From: Mycobacteroides sp. CBMA 271
GTDB taxonomy: Bacteria > Actinomycetota > Actinomycetes > Mycobacteriales > Mycobacteriaceae
NCBI RefSeq assembly: GCF_009729205.1
Contig: NZ_VTHB01000001.1
Location: 186,001-250,000 of the forward strand
Length of the DNA: 64,000 nucleotides
Direction: 5' to 3'
The notes beneath the pieces are model-generated. The model was not told the DNA's origin and searched no databases. It was given only the letters and a program-made list of their open reading frames with translations. How positions within the stretch are numbered: position 1 is the first letter of the stretch; every line of letters begins with the position of its first letter. The position numbers were made by a program, and so were the translations under genes. This document shows, one piece after another, positions 1 to 10,547 of the stretch.

Positions 1-916
1 GGAACGCCGCCACCGCGAGTTCGCGGATCTGGTCGCTCGCCGCGTCGTCGACCTTGGCCGGCACGTCCAGTTCGGCGGTGTTATCCAAATACTTGGTCTC
101 GAAGTCATAAAAGGCGGGCGCACCCGTCTCACCCTCATGCACTCCCTCGACCCGAATCTCGCCGAGCACGCTGGCCCGGACGTCCCCGTCCGGGAACTCC
201 AGCACCCCGCACTCCACCTCACGCCCGACGATCGCGGCCTCGATGATCACCTTCGGATCGAACTGGCGCGCGTGCTCAATGGCCGCCGGTAACGCCTCCC
301 ACGTCAGCACGCGAGACACCCCGATCGACGACCCGCCACGGGCCGGCTTGACGAACACCGGCAGCCCCAGGTCCTCTCGCTGATCCAGCGTCAGCGTGGC
401 GTCACGGGGACGAATCACGGCGTACTTGCCGATCGGAAGTCCCTCGGCGGCCAGCAGTTTCTTGGTGAACTCTTTGTCCATGCCGGCCGCGCTCGCGAGC
501 ACACCGGCGCCCACATAGGGCACCCCGGCGAGTTCCAGCAGCCCCTGAATAGTGCCGTCCTCGCCGTAAGGCCCGTGCAGAACGGGGAACACCACGTCCA
601 CCGATGCCAGCACCTGACCGGCTGCGTTCGAATCGACGTTCACCAGTTGCCCCGCGCGCCGCGGGTCGGTGGCGAGCACCAGTTCGGTCCCGGAGGCGTC
701 ACTGACCTGCGGAAGAGTGCGATCACTGATCGACAACTGCGCCGGGTCGCCGTCGGTCAAGACCCAGCCGCCCTCGGGGGTTACCCCGACCGCGACCACC
801 TCATAGGTGTCCTGATCGAGATTGCGCAGAATGCTGCCGGCGGACACGCAGGAGATCGCGTGCTCGCTACTGCGCCCGCCGAAGACGAGCGCGACCTTGA
901 TCCGGGAGGCGTTCAC
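1..916 (-). CDS. ddlA: D-alanine--D-alanine ligase, C-terminus cut by window edge
   Basis: This is the ATP-grasp ligase that joins two D-alanines for peptidoglycan precursor synthesis in the cytoplasm. Reading leftward from a GTG at 916, the protein opens with the family's N-terminal strand and a GGRSSEH motif, in which the Glu binds the first D-Ala. About 305 codons are present, against roughly 370 for mycobacterial Ddl, so the C-terminal part lies outside the window. It is the last visible gene of a leftward gpsA-lyase-ddlA group, 18 bp after the lyase stop. The order gpsA then ddlA matches other mycobacteria. I am confident of the identity; the GTG start follows from the N-terminal alignment and the lack of a better upstream start. 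Confidence 0.93.
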   Translation of the reverse strand, partial: MNASRIKVALVFGGRSSEHAISCVSAGSILRNLDQDTYEVVAVGVTPEGGWVLTDGDPAQLSISDRTLPQVSDASGTELVLATDPRRAGQLVNVDSNAAGQVLASVDVVFPVLHGPYGEDGTIQGLLELAGVPYVGAGVLASAAGMDKEFTKKLLAAEGLPIGKYAVIRPRDATLTLDQREDLGLPVFVKPARGGSSIGVSRVLTWEALPAAIEHARQFDPKVIIEAAIVGREVECGVLEFPDGDVRASVLGEIRVEGVHEGETGAPAFYDFETKYLDNTAELDVPAKVDDAASDQIRELAVAAF

Positions 917-934
917 GGCTTAAGACCGTACCGG

Positions 935-2044
935 CTATCGGATCCCGGCGAGCGCGGCCTCGACGTCGGCCAGCAGATCGTCGGTGTCCTCGATGCCCAG
1001 CGAGATGCGTGCGAACCCCTCCGGTACTGCGTCTCCCCAGCGCGCCCGGCGATCCACCGAGGTGTGCACACCACCGAAACTCGTCGATGCCGCCAACAGC
1101 TCACTCCCCTGTACCAACGCGTGCACGGCGTCGGCGTCGGACAGCTCGATCGACACCAAGGAGCCGAACCGGCTCATTTGGGCGGTCGCCACCCGATGGG
1201 ATGGGTCGCTCGCGAGCCCCGGATAGCGCACCGCGGACACCGTCGGATGTTCGCGCAGCATTGTTGCCAATGCGAGTGCGTTCTGGCATTGGCGCTCGAA
1301 GCGCAGCCCGGCGGTGGCGAGACTGCGCGCTCCCAGCCAGGCTTCGAATGGCCCCAGGATCGCTCCCGCCCGGGACCGTTCCTGCGCGACGGCCGATACG
1401 AGGTCCTCACGCGTTCCCGCGACATATCCGGCGATGAGATCGCTGTGGCCCGACAGTGCCTTCGTCGCGCTGGCCACCACCAGATCGGCACCCAACTCCA
1501 GCGGGAGCTGTCCCATCGGGGTGGCGGTGGTGTTGTCCACCACCAGGACGCCACCACCCGCGTGTGTCTTCCGCGCCAGCAGCGCTAGGTCGACGACGTC
1601 CAGGCGCGGATTCGAGGGCGTCTCCGCCAACACCACATCGGCCTGGCTTGCGATCTCGACTATGTCTCTCGAGCTTGCCGCGATCACATTGATTCCTAGC
1701 GCTGCAAGGTTTTCCGTTGCATAGCGCGCAGTCTGGTAGTAACCGTCGGCCGGGACCACCAGCGTCTGCCCGGGCCGCACCAAGGCCCGCAGCGTCGAGG
1801 CAATCGCCCCCATCCCCGAGCCGAACACCAGCGCGCTGTCGGCGTGCTCCAGTGTCGCCAAACCCGATTCCCATTGTCGCCAACTGGGATTGGAGGCCCG
1901 CCCGTAGGTGTCGAGAGTGTCGTCCTCGGGCACGGGCAGATGGTACGCGGATGCGAACACCGGTCCCGCGAGAAATGGTTGCCCCGCAACGGGTTCGGCG
2001 GTGGCGGCCACAACGGCCCGGGTCGAGATCCCTGGCTCAAGCAT
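935..2044 (-). CDS. Cystathionine gamma-lyase/gamma-synthase family PLP enzyme
   Basis: A 369-residue member of the Cys/Met metabolism PLP enzyme family (fold type I), which handles gamma- or beta-elimination or replacement on cystathionine, homocysteine or methionine. The PLP-binding lysine lies in the [11 protein letters not shown] segment, and the expected VVDNTTATP strand precedes it. The start is the ATG at 2044, four bases after the gpsA stop; an upstream in-frame ATG at 2092 would run inside gpsA. It sits between gpsA and ddlA and is probably co-transcribed with both. M. tuberculosis has no gene at this position as far as I recall. The exact reaction (gamma-lyase, beta-lyase or gamma-synthase) cannot be set from the sequence alone. 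Confidence 0.85.
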   Translation of the reverse strand: MLEPGISTRAVVAATAEPVAGQPFLAGPVFASAYHLPVPEDDTLDTYGRASNPSWRQWESGLATLEHADSALVFGSGMGAIASTLRALVRPGQTLVVPADGYYQTARYATENLAALGINVIAASSRDIVEIASQADVVLAETPSNPRLDVVDLALLARKTHAGGGVLVVDNTTATPMGQLPLELGADLVVASATKALSGHSDLIAGYVAGTREDLVSAVAQERSRAGAILGPFEAWLGARSLATAGLRFERQCQNALALATMLREHPTVSAVRYPGLASDPSHRVATAQMSRFGSLVSIELSDADAVHALVQGSELLAASTSFGGVHTSVDRRARWGDAVPEGFARISLGIEDTDDLLADVEAALAGIR

Positions 2045-2048
2045 GTGC

Positions 2049-3047
2049 TTACTCCGGTTTGGTACTGCGCCCCAGCAGCTGGGCGACGGCATCGGTGACG
2101 CTCAGTCCGCGATGACAGACGCCATGAACAGCCTCCGTGAGCGGCATCTCGACGTCATAGCTGGACGCCAGCGCCAGAATGGACTCACAGGAGGTGACTC
2201 CCTCGGCGACCCTACCGCCGGCGGCGTTACGCGCCTCTTGCAGCGTCTCACCGCGGCCCAACCGCATGCCGAAGGTTCGGTTCCGAGAATGCGACGAGGT
2301 GCAGGTGGCCACCAGGTCCCCCACCCCCGCCAGTCCCGCCAGGGTGGTGTGACTAGCACCCAGCGCCAGACCCAAACGCGTGATCTCGGCCAGCCCGCGG
2401 GTAATGATGGTGGCAATCGTGTTCTCGCCCAGCCCGACTCCGGCAGCCATGCCGCAGCTCAGGGCGATCACGTTCTTGCATGCGCCGCCCACCTCGCAGC
2501 CGACCACGTCGGAGTTGGTGTAAGGGCGGAAGTAGCGCGTCGAGAACGCGCGTTGCAGGGCCACGGCCCTGGTCGAGTCGGTGCAGCCGATGACGGTGGC
2601 GGCCGGCTGGCTGGCGGCGATCTCACTGGCCAGGTTCGGACCGGTGAGCACGGCCACCCGGCTGGAATCGGCGCCCAATACCTGGGTGATGACCTGGCTC
2701 ATCCGCATGAGGGTGCCCACCTCGATGCCCTTGGCCACGCTGACCACCGAGGACCCGGGTTCGATGAGATCGGCCCAGGGGGTCAGGTTGGCGCGCAGCG
2801 ACTGAGAGGGCACCGCCAGCAGCACCAGGTCGGCACCCGTGAGGGCGTCGGCGGCCACCCCGGTGGCGACGATCGAGGAAGGCAGATCCACGTCGCTGAG
2901 GTACACCGAGTTCCGGTGCGTCGCATTGATCTCGTCGGCCAATTCGGATCGGCGTGCCCACAAACGGACATCGTGACCGGCGTCGGCAAGTACCTTGCCC
3001 AACGCGGTCCCCCAGGAACCAGCACCCATCACCGCCGCCGTGGCCAT
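2049..3047 (-). CDS. gpsA: Glycerol-3-phosphate dehydrogenase [NAD(P)+]
   Basis: A 332-residue soluble dehydrogenase that reduces dihydroxyacetone phosphate to sn-glycerol-3-phosphate for phospholipid synthesis. The N-terminal Rossmann motif [10 protein letters not shown] is at residues 8-17, the [10 protein letters not shown] segment is present, and so is a GGACKNVIA stretch carrying the catalytic lysine. The ATG at 3047 puts the Rossmann motif at the normal distance from the N-terminus; the frame stays open upstream only because it runs antisense to fbiD. Only 36 bp separate this start from the divergent fbiD start, so the two promoters must overlap. It corresponds to gpdA2 (Rv2982c) by synteny. 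Confidence 0.94.
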   Translation of the reverse strand: MATAAVMGAGSWGTALGKVLADAGHDVRLWARRSELADEINATHRNSVYLSDVDLPSSIVATGVAADALTGADLVLLAVPSQSLRANLTPWADLIEPGSSVVSVAKGIEVGTLMRMSQVITQVLGADSSRVAVLTGPNLASEIAASQPAATVIGCTDSTRAVALQRAFSTRYFRPYTNSDVVGCEVGGACKNVIALSCGMAAGVGLGENTIATIITRGLAEITRLGLALGASHTTLAGLAGVGDLVATCTSSHSRNRTFGMRLGRGETLQEARNAAGGRVAEGVTSCESILALASSYDVEMPLTEAVHGVCHRGLSVTDAVAQLLGRSTKPE

Positions 3048-3083
3048 GGCAGACACCCTACTGGGAGCTGGCACCATGGAGGT

Positions 3084-3686
3084 GTGGGCGCAGACTTCAG
3101 CGTGATCATCGCGGTCAAGAACTTGTCGACCGCGAAGAGCCGCCTGGCACCGTCGCTTCCCGCACCCGAGCGGCAACGGCTGGTGTTGGGCATGTTGACG
3201 CACGTCATCTCCGTGGCGTTCACGGCGGCCCAGACAGTCGCCGTGGTCAGCCCGGACCCCGCTGCCAAGGCGGTCGCAGGTGAGGCCGGGGCCCTGTTCA
3301 TCTTCGACGACACCCCCGAGGAGCACCCCGATCCCCTGAACAATGCGCTGCGTAACGCCGCGTCGCAACTGCGCGCCTCGTCACCGAATCTCGTTGTGTT
3401 GCAAGCCGACCTTCCCGCGGTGACGCCCGAGGAATTCGCGGCGGCCATGCAGGCCGCGCGCGCCCATTCCCGCAGCTACGTGGCCGACCGGCATGGCAGT
3501 GGCACCGCGGCTCTGTTCAGCACCGATGGAGATCTCAATCCGCTGTTCGGTGTCAATTCGGCACAGCGCCACCAAGATTCGGGGGCCATCGAGCTAACCG
3601 GGAACTGGCCCGGGCTGCGTTGTGACGTAGATACCCCGGAAGATCTGGCCGCTGCTCGCGAGCTGGGCGCATCCCTGCTCCGCTGA
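3084..3686 (+). CDS. fbiD: Phosphoenolpyruvate / 2-phospho-L-lactate guanylyltransferase (F420 biosynthesis)
   Basis: A 200-residue nucleotidyltransferase of the CofC/FbiD family that activates phosphoenolpyruvate (phospholactate in archaea) with GTP for coenzyme F420 assembly. Family marks are the N-terminal [16 protein letters not shown] motif, DLPAVTPEE in the metal-binding middle, [12 protein letters not shown], and [11 protein letters not shown] at the C-terminus. The start is the GTG at 3084, because the protein then begins just ahead of the first beta strand as in Rv2983; longer frames upstream are antisense to gpsA. It ends 4 bp before ppk1, so the two are probably one transcript. An F420-type PPOX protein lies 7 kb away, which fits an F420-rich organism. 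Confidence 0.92.
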   Translation: MGADFSVIIAVKNLSTAKSRLAPSLPAPERQRLVLGMLTHVISVAFTAAQTVAVVSPDPAAKAVAGEAGALFIFDDTPEEHPDPLNNALRNAASQLRASSPNLVVLQADLPAVTPEEFAAAMQAARAHSRSYVADRHGSGTAALFSTDGDLNPLFGVNSAQRHQDSGAIELTGNWPGLRCDVDTPEDLAAARELGASLLR

Positions 3687-3690
3687 CCCT

Positions 3691-5817
3691 ATGATCACAA
3701 GGGTGACCACACCGAGCGTTCCCCCGGCGGCAACAACGACCGTGTCGGGCGAGGAACTGCCCGAAGACCGGTATCTCAACCGGGAACTCTCCTGGCTCGA
3801 TTTCAACACACGCGTCCTGGCGCTGGCAGCCGACGCGTCCCTGCCCATCCTGGAGCGCGCCAAGTTCCTGGCGATCTTCGCCTCCAACCTGGATGAGTTC
3901 TACATGGTGCGGGTCGCTGGCCTGAAACGGCGCGACGAGACCGGGTTGTCGGTGCGTTCGGCCGACGGGCTGTCGCCGCGCGAGCAGCTGAAGCTGATCG
4001 GCGAGCGCACACAGGAGATCTCGATCCAGCACGCTCGGGTGTTCAGCGAATCGGTGCGTCCCGAGCTCGCCGAGAATGGCATTTTCGTCGTCACCTGGGC
4101 CGACCTTTCCGACAGCGAGCGGAGTTACCTCTCGTCGTACTTCACCGACCAGGTATTCCCGGTACTGACGCCGCTGGCCGTCGACCCGGCGCACCCCTTT
4201 CCCTATATATCTGGGCTGAGCCTGAACCTGGCTATCACCGTCCAGGTTCCCGACACGGGCGGTCAGCATTTCGCCCGAATCAAGGTCCCCGACAACGTCG
4301 ATCGATTCGTCAGGTTGCGCAGCCCGGACGGTGCAGAGACGAATCACAGCGCTCGCTTCCTGCCCATGGAGGAACTTATCGCCGCGCACCTGTCGGCGTT
4401 GTTCCCCGGCCTGGAGATCGTCGAGCACCACGCCTTCCGCATCACCCGGAACGCCGACTTCGAGGTCGAGGAGGATCGAGACGAGGATCTGCTACAGGCC
4501 CTCGAACGAGAATTGGCGCGTCGCCGGTTCGGCTCGCCGGTTCGGCTCGAGGTCGCCGACGATATGACCGAGCACATGCTCGAGCTGCTCCTGCGTGAGC
4601 TGGACGTGCATCCGGGTGATGTGGTGCAGGTTCCCGGGCTGCTCGACCTGTCTTGCTTATGGCAGGTCTACGGCGTAGATCGTCCGGGGCTCAAGGATCC
4701 GACGTTCGTGCCGGCGACGCATCCCGCATTCGGACAGGGCGAGACCCCTAAGAGCATCTTTTCGACGCTCCGGGATGGGGACGTACTTGTTCATCACCCG
4801 TACGACTCGTTTTCCACCAGCGTGCAACGGTTTATCGAGCAGGCGGCGGCGGATCCCCAGGTGTTGGCCATCAAGCAGACGCTGTACCGCACCTCCGGCG
4901 ACTCCCCCATCGTCAACTCCCTGATCGATGCCGCCGAGGCCGGCAAGCAGGTGGTGGCCCTCGTCGAAATCAAGGCGCGCTTCGACGAGCAGGCCAACAT
5001 CAAGTGGGCCCGTGCACTGGAAGATGCTGGTGTGCACGTGGTCTACGGCTTGATCGGCCTGAAGACGCATTGCAAGACGGCGCTGGTGGTGCGGCGTGAG
5101 GGTTCAGCGATCCGTCGGTACTGCCATATCGGCACCGGAAACTACAACCCGAAGACTGCGCGGCTCTACGAGGATGTGGGCCTGCTGACCAGCGCGCCAG
5201 AGATCGGCGCGGATCTCACCGACCTGTTCAACTCCCTCACCGGATATTCACGAAAGGTTTCCTACCGCAACCTATTGGTGGCTCCGCACGGAATTCGGGC
5301 CGGGATCATCGACCGCATCGACCGTGAAATCGCCGCACACCGCGCCGGACAGGATGCCCGGATCCGGATGAAGATGAACGCACTGGTTGATGAGCAGGTG
5401 ATCGACGCGTTGTACCGGGCCTCGCAGGCCGGGGTCCCCGTCGAGGTGGTGGTGCGCGGAATCTGTGCGCTGCGCCCCGGGATTCCGGAGTACTCCGGCA
5501 GCGTGACGGTACGGTCCATTCTGGGTAGGTTCCTTGAACATTCGCGCATCATTCATTTCCGCGCCAGCGACGAATTCTGGATCGGTAGCGCGGACATGAT
5601 GCACCGCAACCTGGATCGACGTGTCGAGGTTCTCGCGCGAGTCACCGACCCGAAGCTCACGGCACAGCTCGACGACATGTTCACCTCGGCCTTGGACTCC
5701 CGAACCCGGTGCTGGGAACTGCAGCCCGACGGTCAGTGGTTGGCTTCGCCCGCCGACGGCGAGGAAGTACGCGATCATCAGGTCGAGATGATGAGACGAC
5801 ACCGCTCGCAGACTTAA
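3691..5817 (+). CDS. ppk1: Polyphosphate kinase 1
   Basis: A 708-residue kinase that reversibly polymerises the gamma-phosphate of ATP into inorganic polyphosphate. The N-domain motif RELSWLDFN, the HPYDSF segment and the phospholipase-D-like C1/C2 region are intact. The autophosphorylated histidine should be in GLKTHCKT, and the second conserved block [13 protein letters not shown] follows. Length is close to other mycobacterial PPK1 proteins (about 740). The ATG at 3691 is 4 bp past the fbiD stop, indicating translational coupling. mutT1 follows after 51 bp. Confidence 0.96.
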   Translation: MITRVTTPSVPPAATTTVSGEELPEDRYLNRELSWLDFNTRVLALAADASLPILERAKFLAIFASNLDEFYMVRVAGLKRRDETGLSVRSADGLSPREQLKLIGERTQEISIQHARVFSESVRPELAENGIFVVTWADLSDSERSYLSSYFTDQVFPVLTPLAVDPAHPFPYISGLSLNLAITVQVPDTGGQHFARIKVPDNVDRFVRLRSPDGAETNHSARFLPMEELIAAHLSALFPGLEIVEHHAFRITRNADFEVEEDRDEDLLQALERELARRRFGSPVRLEVADDMTEHMLELLLRELDVHPGDVVQVPGLLDLSCLWQVYGVDRPGLKDPTFVPATHPAFGQGETPKSIFSTLRDGDVLVHHPYDSFSTSVQRFIEQAAADPQVLAIKQTLYRTSGDSPIVNSLIDAAEAGKQVVALVEIKARFDEQANIKWARALEDAGVHVVYGLIGLKTHCKTALVVRREGSAIRRYCHIGTGNYNPKTARLYEDVGLLTSAPEIGADLTDLFNSLTGYSRKVSYRNLLVAPHGIRAGIIDRIDREIAAHRAGQDARIRMKMNALVDEQVIDALYRASQAGVPVEVVVRGICALRPGIPEYSGSVTVRSILGRFLEHSRIIHFRASDEFWIGSADMMHRNLDRRVEVLARVTDPKLTAQLDDMFTSALDSRTRCWELQPDGQWLASPADGEEVRDHQVEMMRRHRSQT

Positions 5818-5868
5818 GCTTGTCCATACCTGAATCGGCTTGAACAACTCTCCCCCGAAGGAGCTTTC

Positions 5869-6804
5869 GTGCCCGATCCGACCACCCGGACCGGTGCAGC
5901 GGTCCTGGCCGCCGGAGCCGCGCTCTGGCGGTACAAGGAAAACCCTGACCAGGAAAACACGGCCGGTGATATCGAAGTAGCGCTGGTACACCGGCCGCGG
6001 TATGACGATTGGTCATTGCCCAAAGGGAAACTCGACCCGGGTGAGACGGCGGCCATCGCAGCGGTCCGTGAGATTGCCGAAGAAACCGGCTTCACCGCGC
6101 GCCTCGGCAGACGATTACCGTCGGTGAGCTATCCGGTGGCCCAGGGAACTAAGCGCGTCAAATACTGGGCGGCACAAGCTTTGGATGGCCAGTTCGAAGC
6201 TGGTCATGAAGTCGACGAGATCCAATGGGTCTCCGTTGCGCGCGCGATCAAGACAGTCAGCTACGCCGTCGACCGGAAAGTGCTGCGAAATTTCGCAAAA
6301 CACGAAATTGACACCCGGACAGTAATTGTTGTGCGGCACGCAAAAGCGGGACGAAAGGAACGCTTTTCGGGCGACGACACCCTACGGCCATTGGACAGGA
6401 AAGGCCGCGCCCAGGCCGAGGCACTTACCGGCCAACTACTTGCATTCGGCGCCAGTGCCATTCACGCCGCCGATCGACTGCGCTGCCGGCAGACCGTGGA
6501 ACCGCTTGCCGAGGAGCTGAACACGGTGATCTACAGCGAGCCCGCACTCAATGAAGAGGCCTATTGGGCCGACCGAAAGCGCGCGCATCACCGAATTCTT
6601 GAAATTGCCGGATTGGACGGTGTGCGGGTGATATGCACACAGGGCCGGGTGATTCCGGATCTCGTCGAATGGTGGGCTCATCGCGACGGCGTCCGCCCCG
6701 ACAAGTCGCGTAACCGTAAGGGCAGCATGTGGGTGCTCTCGATGCGCGGCCAGAAGCTGCTGGCCGCAGATCATCTGGACAGCCCGCTCCCCGCCGGGGT
6801 CTAG
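5869..6804 (+). CDS. mutT1: MutT1: Nudix hydrolase fused to a histidine phosphatase domain
   Basis: A 311-residue two-domain enzyme. Residues 1-140 are a Nudix domain with the signature beginning [20 protein letters not shown] and ending TGF; residues about 150-311 are a histidine phosphatase (SixA/PGAM-type) domain with the RHAKAG catalytic motif. Mycobacterial MutT1 hydrolyses 8-oxo-dGTP and diadenosine polyphosphates to limit oxidative mutagenesis. The GTG at 5869 is chosen because GAAGGAG lies 5-11 bases upstream. The gene ends at a strong hairpin shared with the convergent hupB. Confidence 0.95.
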   Translation: MPDPTTRTGAAVLAAGAALWRYKENPDQENTAGDIEVALVHRPRYDDWSLPKGKLDPGETAAIAAVREIAEETGFTARLGRRLPSVSYPVAQGTKRVKYWAAQALDGQFEAGHEVDEIQWVSVARAIKTVSYAVDRKVLRNFAKHEIDTRTVIVVRHAKAGRKERFSGDDTLRPLDRKGRAQAEALTGQLLAFGASAIHAADRLRCRQTVEPLAEELNTVIYSEPALNEEAYWADRKRAHHRILEIAGLDGVRVICTQGRVIPDLVEWWAHRDGVRPDKSRNRKGSMWVLSMRGQKLLAADHLDSPLPAGV

Positions 6805-6874
6805 CTCACGGAAATCCGTGACGAGGCTGGCCTCCGACGTGGAACAGGCCAGCGGACCTACTACCTGGAAATGC

Positions 6875-6910
6875 AACATCGGGCCCCACCCTGAGGTGGG
6901 ACCCGATGTT
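6875..6910. terminator. Bidirectional terminator hairpin between mutT1 and hupB
   Basis: Two 16-base arms, 6875-6890 and 6895-6910, are complementary at 15 of 16 positions around a CTGA loop. The hairpin sits between the convergent stop codons of mutT1 (6804) and hupB (6920), where a shared terminator is expected. No long T tract follows on either strand, which is common for mycobacterial terminators. Confidence 0.8.
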
Positions 6911-6919
6911 GGCGTGAAA

Positions 6920-7540
6920 CTACTTGCGGCCCTTCTTGGCCGGAGCCTTCTTGGCCGGAGCCTTCTTGGCGGGAGCCTTGGTCACGGCCTTCTTGACCGG
7001 AGCCTTCTTAGCCGGAGCCTTCTTAGCGGGCGCAGCCTTCTTGACTACTGCCTTCTTGACCGGAGCCTTCTTAACAGGCGCAGCCTTCTTGACTACTACT
7101 GCCTTCTTCACCGGAGCCTTCTTAGCAGGCGCAGCCTTCTTGACTACTGCCTTCTTGGCGGGTGCGGCCTTCTTGACTGCAGCCTTCTTGGCCGGGGCGG
7201 CCTTCTTGGCAGGAGCAGCGGTCGAACCACGCTTCACAGCGGGGCCACTGGCCGCAAGCTTCTGTGCGCCAGAGACAACCGCCTTGAACTGTGCACCCGG
7301 TCGGAACGTCGGAACCGACGTCGGCTTCACCTTGACAGTCTCACCGGTGCGCGGATTGCGGGCGACACGAGCGGCGCGGCGGCGCTGCTCGAAAACGCCA
7401 AATCCGGTGATAGTCACGCTCTCACCCTTGTGCACGGTGCGAACGATGGTGTCGACGACGTGCTCCACCGCAGCGGTGGCTTGCCGGCGATCCGAGCCCA
7501 ACTTCTGTGTCAGAACGTCGATGAGCTCTGCTTTGTTCAT
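6920..7540 (-). CDS. hupB: Histone-like DNA-binding protein HU with lysine-rich tail
   Basis: A 206-residue nucleoid protein. Residues 1-90 are a canonical HU domain (start [16 protein letters not shown] turn, RNPRTGE DNA-binding arm). Residues from about 105 to the end are a eukaryotic H1-like tail built from [10 protein letters not shown] and VVKKA units ending in KKGRK, as in mycobacterial HupB/Hlp/MDP1. The tail binds DNA and is post-translationally modified in related species. The ATG at 7540 is preceded by GGAGGG, and the longer frame upstream lacks homology. The tail-coding DNA is itself repetitive and may vary in length among strains. Confidence 0.96.
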   Translation of the reverse strand: MNKAELIDVLTQKLGSDRRQATAAVEHVVDTIVRTVHKGESVTITGFGVFEQRRRAARVARNPRTGETVKVKPTSVPTFRPGAQFKAVVSGAQKLAASGPAVKRGSTAAPAKKAAPAKKAAVKKAAPAKKAVVKKAAPAKKAPVKKAVVVKKAAPVKKAPVKKAVVKKAAPAKKAPAKKAPVKKAVTKAPAKKAPAKKAPAKKGRK

Positions 7541-7586
7541 GTAAAACCCTCCGAAGCCAGTGGTCCACTTTGAACCGACTTCGAAC

Positions 7587-7616
7587 ACGGTAAACCCAAC
7601 ACCACCTGATTTCCAA
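7587..7616 (-). promoter_or_regulatory. Candidate sigma-A promoter of hupB
   Basis: On the minus strand TTGGAA (7616-7611) and TACCGT (7592-7587) are 18 bases apart, about 47 bases upstream of the hupB ATG. TANNNT is the usual mycobacterial -10 form. This is a pattern match only. The rest of 7541-7712, between leuD and hupB, shows nothing else I can name. Confidence 0.4.
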
Positions 7617-7712
7617 GTGCCACGCGTAATTTCGGCAAAATTCTCTGCGCTTTTTGCCAAGCCATATCGCGACCAAAAGCAATGCCCTTGCCCCCCAAGG
7701 GCGCCCAATCAG

Positions 7713-8312
7713 CTACTCGGCAGGCTCCAAAGTCCGGGGTTTGAACTCCGGCCGCGAGGCTTCAAAAGCCGCAATTTCATCAACTTTTCGCAGCGTAAGG
7801 CCTATATCGTCCAATCCTTCGAGCAGCCGCCACCGGGTGTAGTCGTCAATCGCAAACGGCACCACCGCCGTTCCGGCGGTCACCGTCCGATCCTCAAGAT
7901 TCACAGTGAGTTCCAGGCCTGGATTCTGCTCAATAAGTTTCCACAGCAGCTCGATGTCGGAATGTTCCACCAATCCAGCGAGCAGACCGGCCTTACCGGC
8001 GTTGCCCCGGAAGATATCTCCGAAACGGGACGACAGTACTACTCGAAATCCGTAGTCCATCAAGGCCCAAACGGCGTGCTCCCGGGATGATCCGGTGCCG
8101 AAATCGGGCCCGGCGACAAGAACGCTGCCCCGGTTGAACGGTTCCAGATTAAGAATGAACGAAGGATCGGTACGCCAGCCCGCGAAGAGACCGTCCTCGA
8201 AACCCGTTCGGGTGACGCGCTTGAGGTACACCGCCGGGATGATCTGGTCGGTGTCCACGTTGGAACGACGCAGCGGCACACCAATTCCGGTGTGAGTGTC
8301 GAATTCCTCCAC
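7713..8312 (-). CDS. leuD: 3-isopropylmalate dehydratase small subunit
   Basis: A 199-residue subunit that with LeuC isomerises 2-isopropylmalate to 3-isopropylmalate in leucine synthesis. The N-terminal [11 protein letters not shown] motif and the [13 protein letters not shown] substrate-binding loop are both present. It follows leuC with a 29-bp gap in the same direction, so leuCD form an operon. The start at 8312 gives the expected MEEFDTHTG opening and family length. Confidence 0.97.
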   Translation of the reverse strand: MEEFDTHTGIGVPLRRSNVDTDQIIPAVYLKRVTRTGFEDGLFAGWRTDPSFILNLEPFNRGSVLVAGPDFGTGSSREHAVWALMDYGFRVVLSSRFGDIFRGNAGKAGLLAGLVEHSDIELLWKLIEQNPGLELTVNLEDRTVTAGTAVVPFAIDDYTRWRLLEGLDDIGLTLRKVDEIAAFEASRPEFKPRTLEPAE

Positions 8313-8341
8313 TATTTCCTCCTGTGCCTTTTCGCGGGTAC

Positions 8342-9784
8342 CTATTTTACGGATTTTGCCAAATCAGCTGGCGATGAGAGCTTTCCCCGCACCGCGGTCG
8401 CCGCGGCGACCGCGGGTGACACCAGGTGGGTGCGGCCCCCCTTGCCCTGACGCCCCTCGAAGTTCCGGTTGGACGTCGAGGCGCACCGCTGCCCTGGGGA
8501 CAGCTGGTCGGGGTTCATGCCTAGGCACATCGAGCAGCCTGCCTGACGCCACTGCGCGCCGGCGGCGGTGAAAATCTCGCCCAGGCCCTCGGATTCGGCC
8601 TGTGCCCGCACCCGCATCGATCCGGGGACCACCAGCATGGTGACGCCCTCGGCGACCTTCTGGCCACGCAGCACCTCCGCCACCGCGCGCAGATCCTCGA
8701 TTCGCCCGTTGGTGCAGGACCCGACGAACACGGTGTCCACCGGGATCTCACGCATCGGGGTGCCCGGTGTGAGATCCATGTAAGTCAGCGCCTTCTCGGC
8801 CGCCAGCCGCTCCTCCTCGTCGGCCATCTGCTCGGGATCGGGAACCACCGCACCCAGCGGTATGCCCTGTCCAGGATTGGTCCCCCAGGTGACAAAGGGC
8901 GTCAAAGTCGTGGCATCGATGTGCACTTCGGCGTCGAACCGGGCGCCCTCGTCGGTGCGCAGCGAGTCCCATTCGGCCACAGCCGCATCCCACAGTTCAC
9001 CCTTGGGAGCATGCGCACGGCCCTTGAGATAGGTATATGTCGTCTCATCGGGCGCCACCATGCCCGCCCGGGCCCCTGCCTCAATAGACATATTGCACAT
9101 AGTCATTCGGGCTTCCATCGACATCTCCTCGACGGCCTGCCCGCGATACTCCAGAACATACCCCTGGCCGCCGCCGGTACCGATCTTCGCGATGACCGCC
9201 AAAATGACGTCCTTGCTGGTGACACCCTCCGGCAGCGGACCGTCGATATTGATGGCCATGGTCCGAAATGGCCTTAGCGGCAAGGTCTGCGTGGCCATCA
9301 CATGCTCAACCTCAGAGGTCCCGATCCCCATCGCCAGCGCCCCGAACGCTCCGTGGGTGGAAGTGTGACTGTCGCCGCACACGACGGTGGTGCCCGGCTG
9401 GGTCAGACCCAGCTGCGGACCGACCACGTGCACGATGCCCTGTTCCACATCACCCATCGAGTGCAGACGGATGCCGAATTCCGCGCAGTTCCGTCGCAGG
9501 GTTTCCACCTGGGTGCGCGACACCGGATCGGCGATGGGCTTGTCAATGTCGACCGTCGGGACGTTGTGGTCCTCGGTCGCGATCGTCAGGTCCGGGCGAC
9601 GCACCGGGCGCCCGGCAAGGCGCAGACCATCGAACGCCTGAGGACTGGTCACCTCGTGGACCAAATGCAGATCGATGTAGATGAGATCGGGTTCGCGGGC
9701 CGCACCCTCACCCGTGCCGCGTACCACTACGTGGGAGTCCCAGACCTTCTCTGCCAGGGTCCGGGGCTGTTGGACCGTACTCAT
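8342..9784 (-). CDS. leuC: 3-isopropylmalate dehydratase large subunit
   Basis: A 480-residue aconitase-family catalytic subunit. The three cysteine ligands of the 4Fe-4S cluster are in VGSCTNGR and in the GCSMCLGMN pair; [12 protein letters not shown] is also intact. The ATG at 9784 is preferred over that at 9802 because GGAG stands seven bases ahead of it and the product then begins like Rv2988c ([10 protein letters not shown] close to the N-terminus). The gene is divergent from an IclR regulator that is the likely controller of leuCD. Confidence 0.96.
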   Translation of the reverse strand: MSTVQQPRTLAEKVWDSHVVVRGTGEGAAREPDLIYIDLHLVHEVTSPQAFDGLRLAGRPVRRPDLTIATEDHNVPTVDIDKPIADPVSRTQVETLRRNCAEFGIRLHSMGDVEQGIVHVVGPQLGLTQPGTTVVCGDSHTSTHGAFGALAMGIGTSEVEHVMATQTLPLRPFRTMAINIDGPLPEGVTSKDVILAVIAKIGTGGGQGYVLEYRGQAVEEMSMEARMTMCNMSIEAGARAGMVAPDETTYTYLKGRAHAPKGELWDAAVAEWDSLRTDEGARFDAEVHIDATTLTPFVTWGTNPGQGIPLGAVVPDPEQMADEEERLAAEKALTYMDLTPGTPMREIPVDTVFVGSCTNGRIEDLRAVAEVLRGQKVAEGVTMLVVPGSMRVRAQAESEGLGEIFTAAGAQWRQAGCSMCLGMNPDQLSPGQRCASTSNRNFEGRQGKGGRTHLVSPAVAAATAVRGKLSSPADLAKSVK

Positions 9785-9836
9785 GATGGGCTCCGTACTC
9801 ATTGCGTCTCAATATTTGGAACGTTAGTATCGTCCT
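9785..9836. promoter_or_regulatory. leuC / IclR divergent control region with inverted repeat
   Basis: The 52-bp divergent gap carries GTCTCA (9806-9811) and its exact complement TGAGAC (9838-9843), the latter overlapping the regulator's GTG start. Inside lies a weaker imperfect palindrome, GGAACG to CGTCC (about 9818-9835). IclR-family regulators next to leuCD (NdgR/AreB type in Streptomyces) bind such gaps; binding here is inferred. Confidence 0.4.
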
Positions 9837-10538
9837 GTGAGACAGCATAGCGGCATCGGTGTTCTCGACAAAGCGGTGCTGGTCCTGACCGCCATAGGCG
9901 ACTCCCCCTGTGGGCTAGCGGAATTGTGCGAGCGCACGGGCCTCCCCCGCGCTACCGCGCACCGGCTCGCGGCCGGGTTGGAAGTCCACCGATTCCTATC
10001 CCGTGACGGCAATGGGCAGTGGCAGCTCGGTGCCGGATTAGCCGAGCTCGCCGCGCATGTCGATGACCCGCTGCTGAGCGCCAGCGCGCAGGTGCTGCCG
10101 AAGCTGCGCGAGATCACCGGTGAGAGCGTGCAGCTCTACCGCCGGGAAGGCACCGTGCGGGTGTGCATCGCGGCACTCGAACCGCCCGCCGGCCTTCGCG
10201 ATACCGTGCCGATCGGTTCCCGCCTACCCATGTCCGCCGGTTCTGGCGCCAAAGTCTTACTGGCGCACAGTGATCCAGCAACTCAGACCGCGGTGCTGCC
10301 CGGTGCGACGTTCACCGAGCGCACCCTCGCCGATGCACGCAAGCGGGGCTGGGCCCAAAGCGCGGCCGAACGTGAGGCCGGCGTTGCGAGTGTCTCGGCG
10401 CCCGTCCGGGACCGTCACGGCAATGTCGTTGCAGCAATATCAGTTTCCGGTCCGATCGACAGGATGGGACGGCGCCCGGGAGCACGCTGGGCGGCCGATC
10501 TCGTTGCCGCCTCCGAGGCGATAACGGCCCGGCTTTAA
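9837..10538 (+). CDS. IclR-family transcriptional regulator next to leuCD (NdgR/AreB-like)
   Basis: A 233-residue regulator with an N-terminal winged helix (residues about 6-65, LAELCERTGLPRATAHRL as the HTH) and a C-terminal IclR effector domain ending in VSVSAPVRDRHGNVVAAISVSG. Divergent placement 52 bp from leuC is conserved in actinobacteria (Rv2989 in M. tuberculosis), and relatives control leuCD and amino-acid-dependent genes. The start is GTG at 9837, since the HTH begins almost immediately and no earlier start avoids leuC's promoter. Confidence 0.9.
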   Translation: MRQHSGIGVLDKAVLVLTAIGDSPCGLAELCERTGLPRATAHRLAAGLEVHRFLSRDGNGQWQLGAGLAELAAHVDDPLLSASAQVLPKLREITGESVQLYRREGTVRVCIAALEPPAGLRDTVPIGSRLPMSAGSGAKVLLAHSDPATQTAVLPGATFTERTLADARKRGWAQSAAEREAGVASVSAPVRDRHGNVVAAISVSGPIDRMGRRPGARWAADLVAASEAITARL

Positions 10539-10547
10539 GCTCCGAAT

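Noticed and set aside
1908..3083. Possible long N-terminal extension of FbiD
   Set aside because: The extension is antisense to gpsA and its lyase neighbour and has no homology; the FbiD domain begins at GTG 3084.
6924..7230. CRISPR-like or tandem-repeat array
   Set aside because: The regular spacing comes from the repeated PAKKA-type codons of hupB; there are no spacers between identical repeats.
6818..7573. Plus-strand frame full of LLxRSLL repeats
   Set aside because: Its repeats are the antisense image of the lysine-rich hupB tail; hupB is the real gene.
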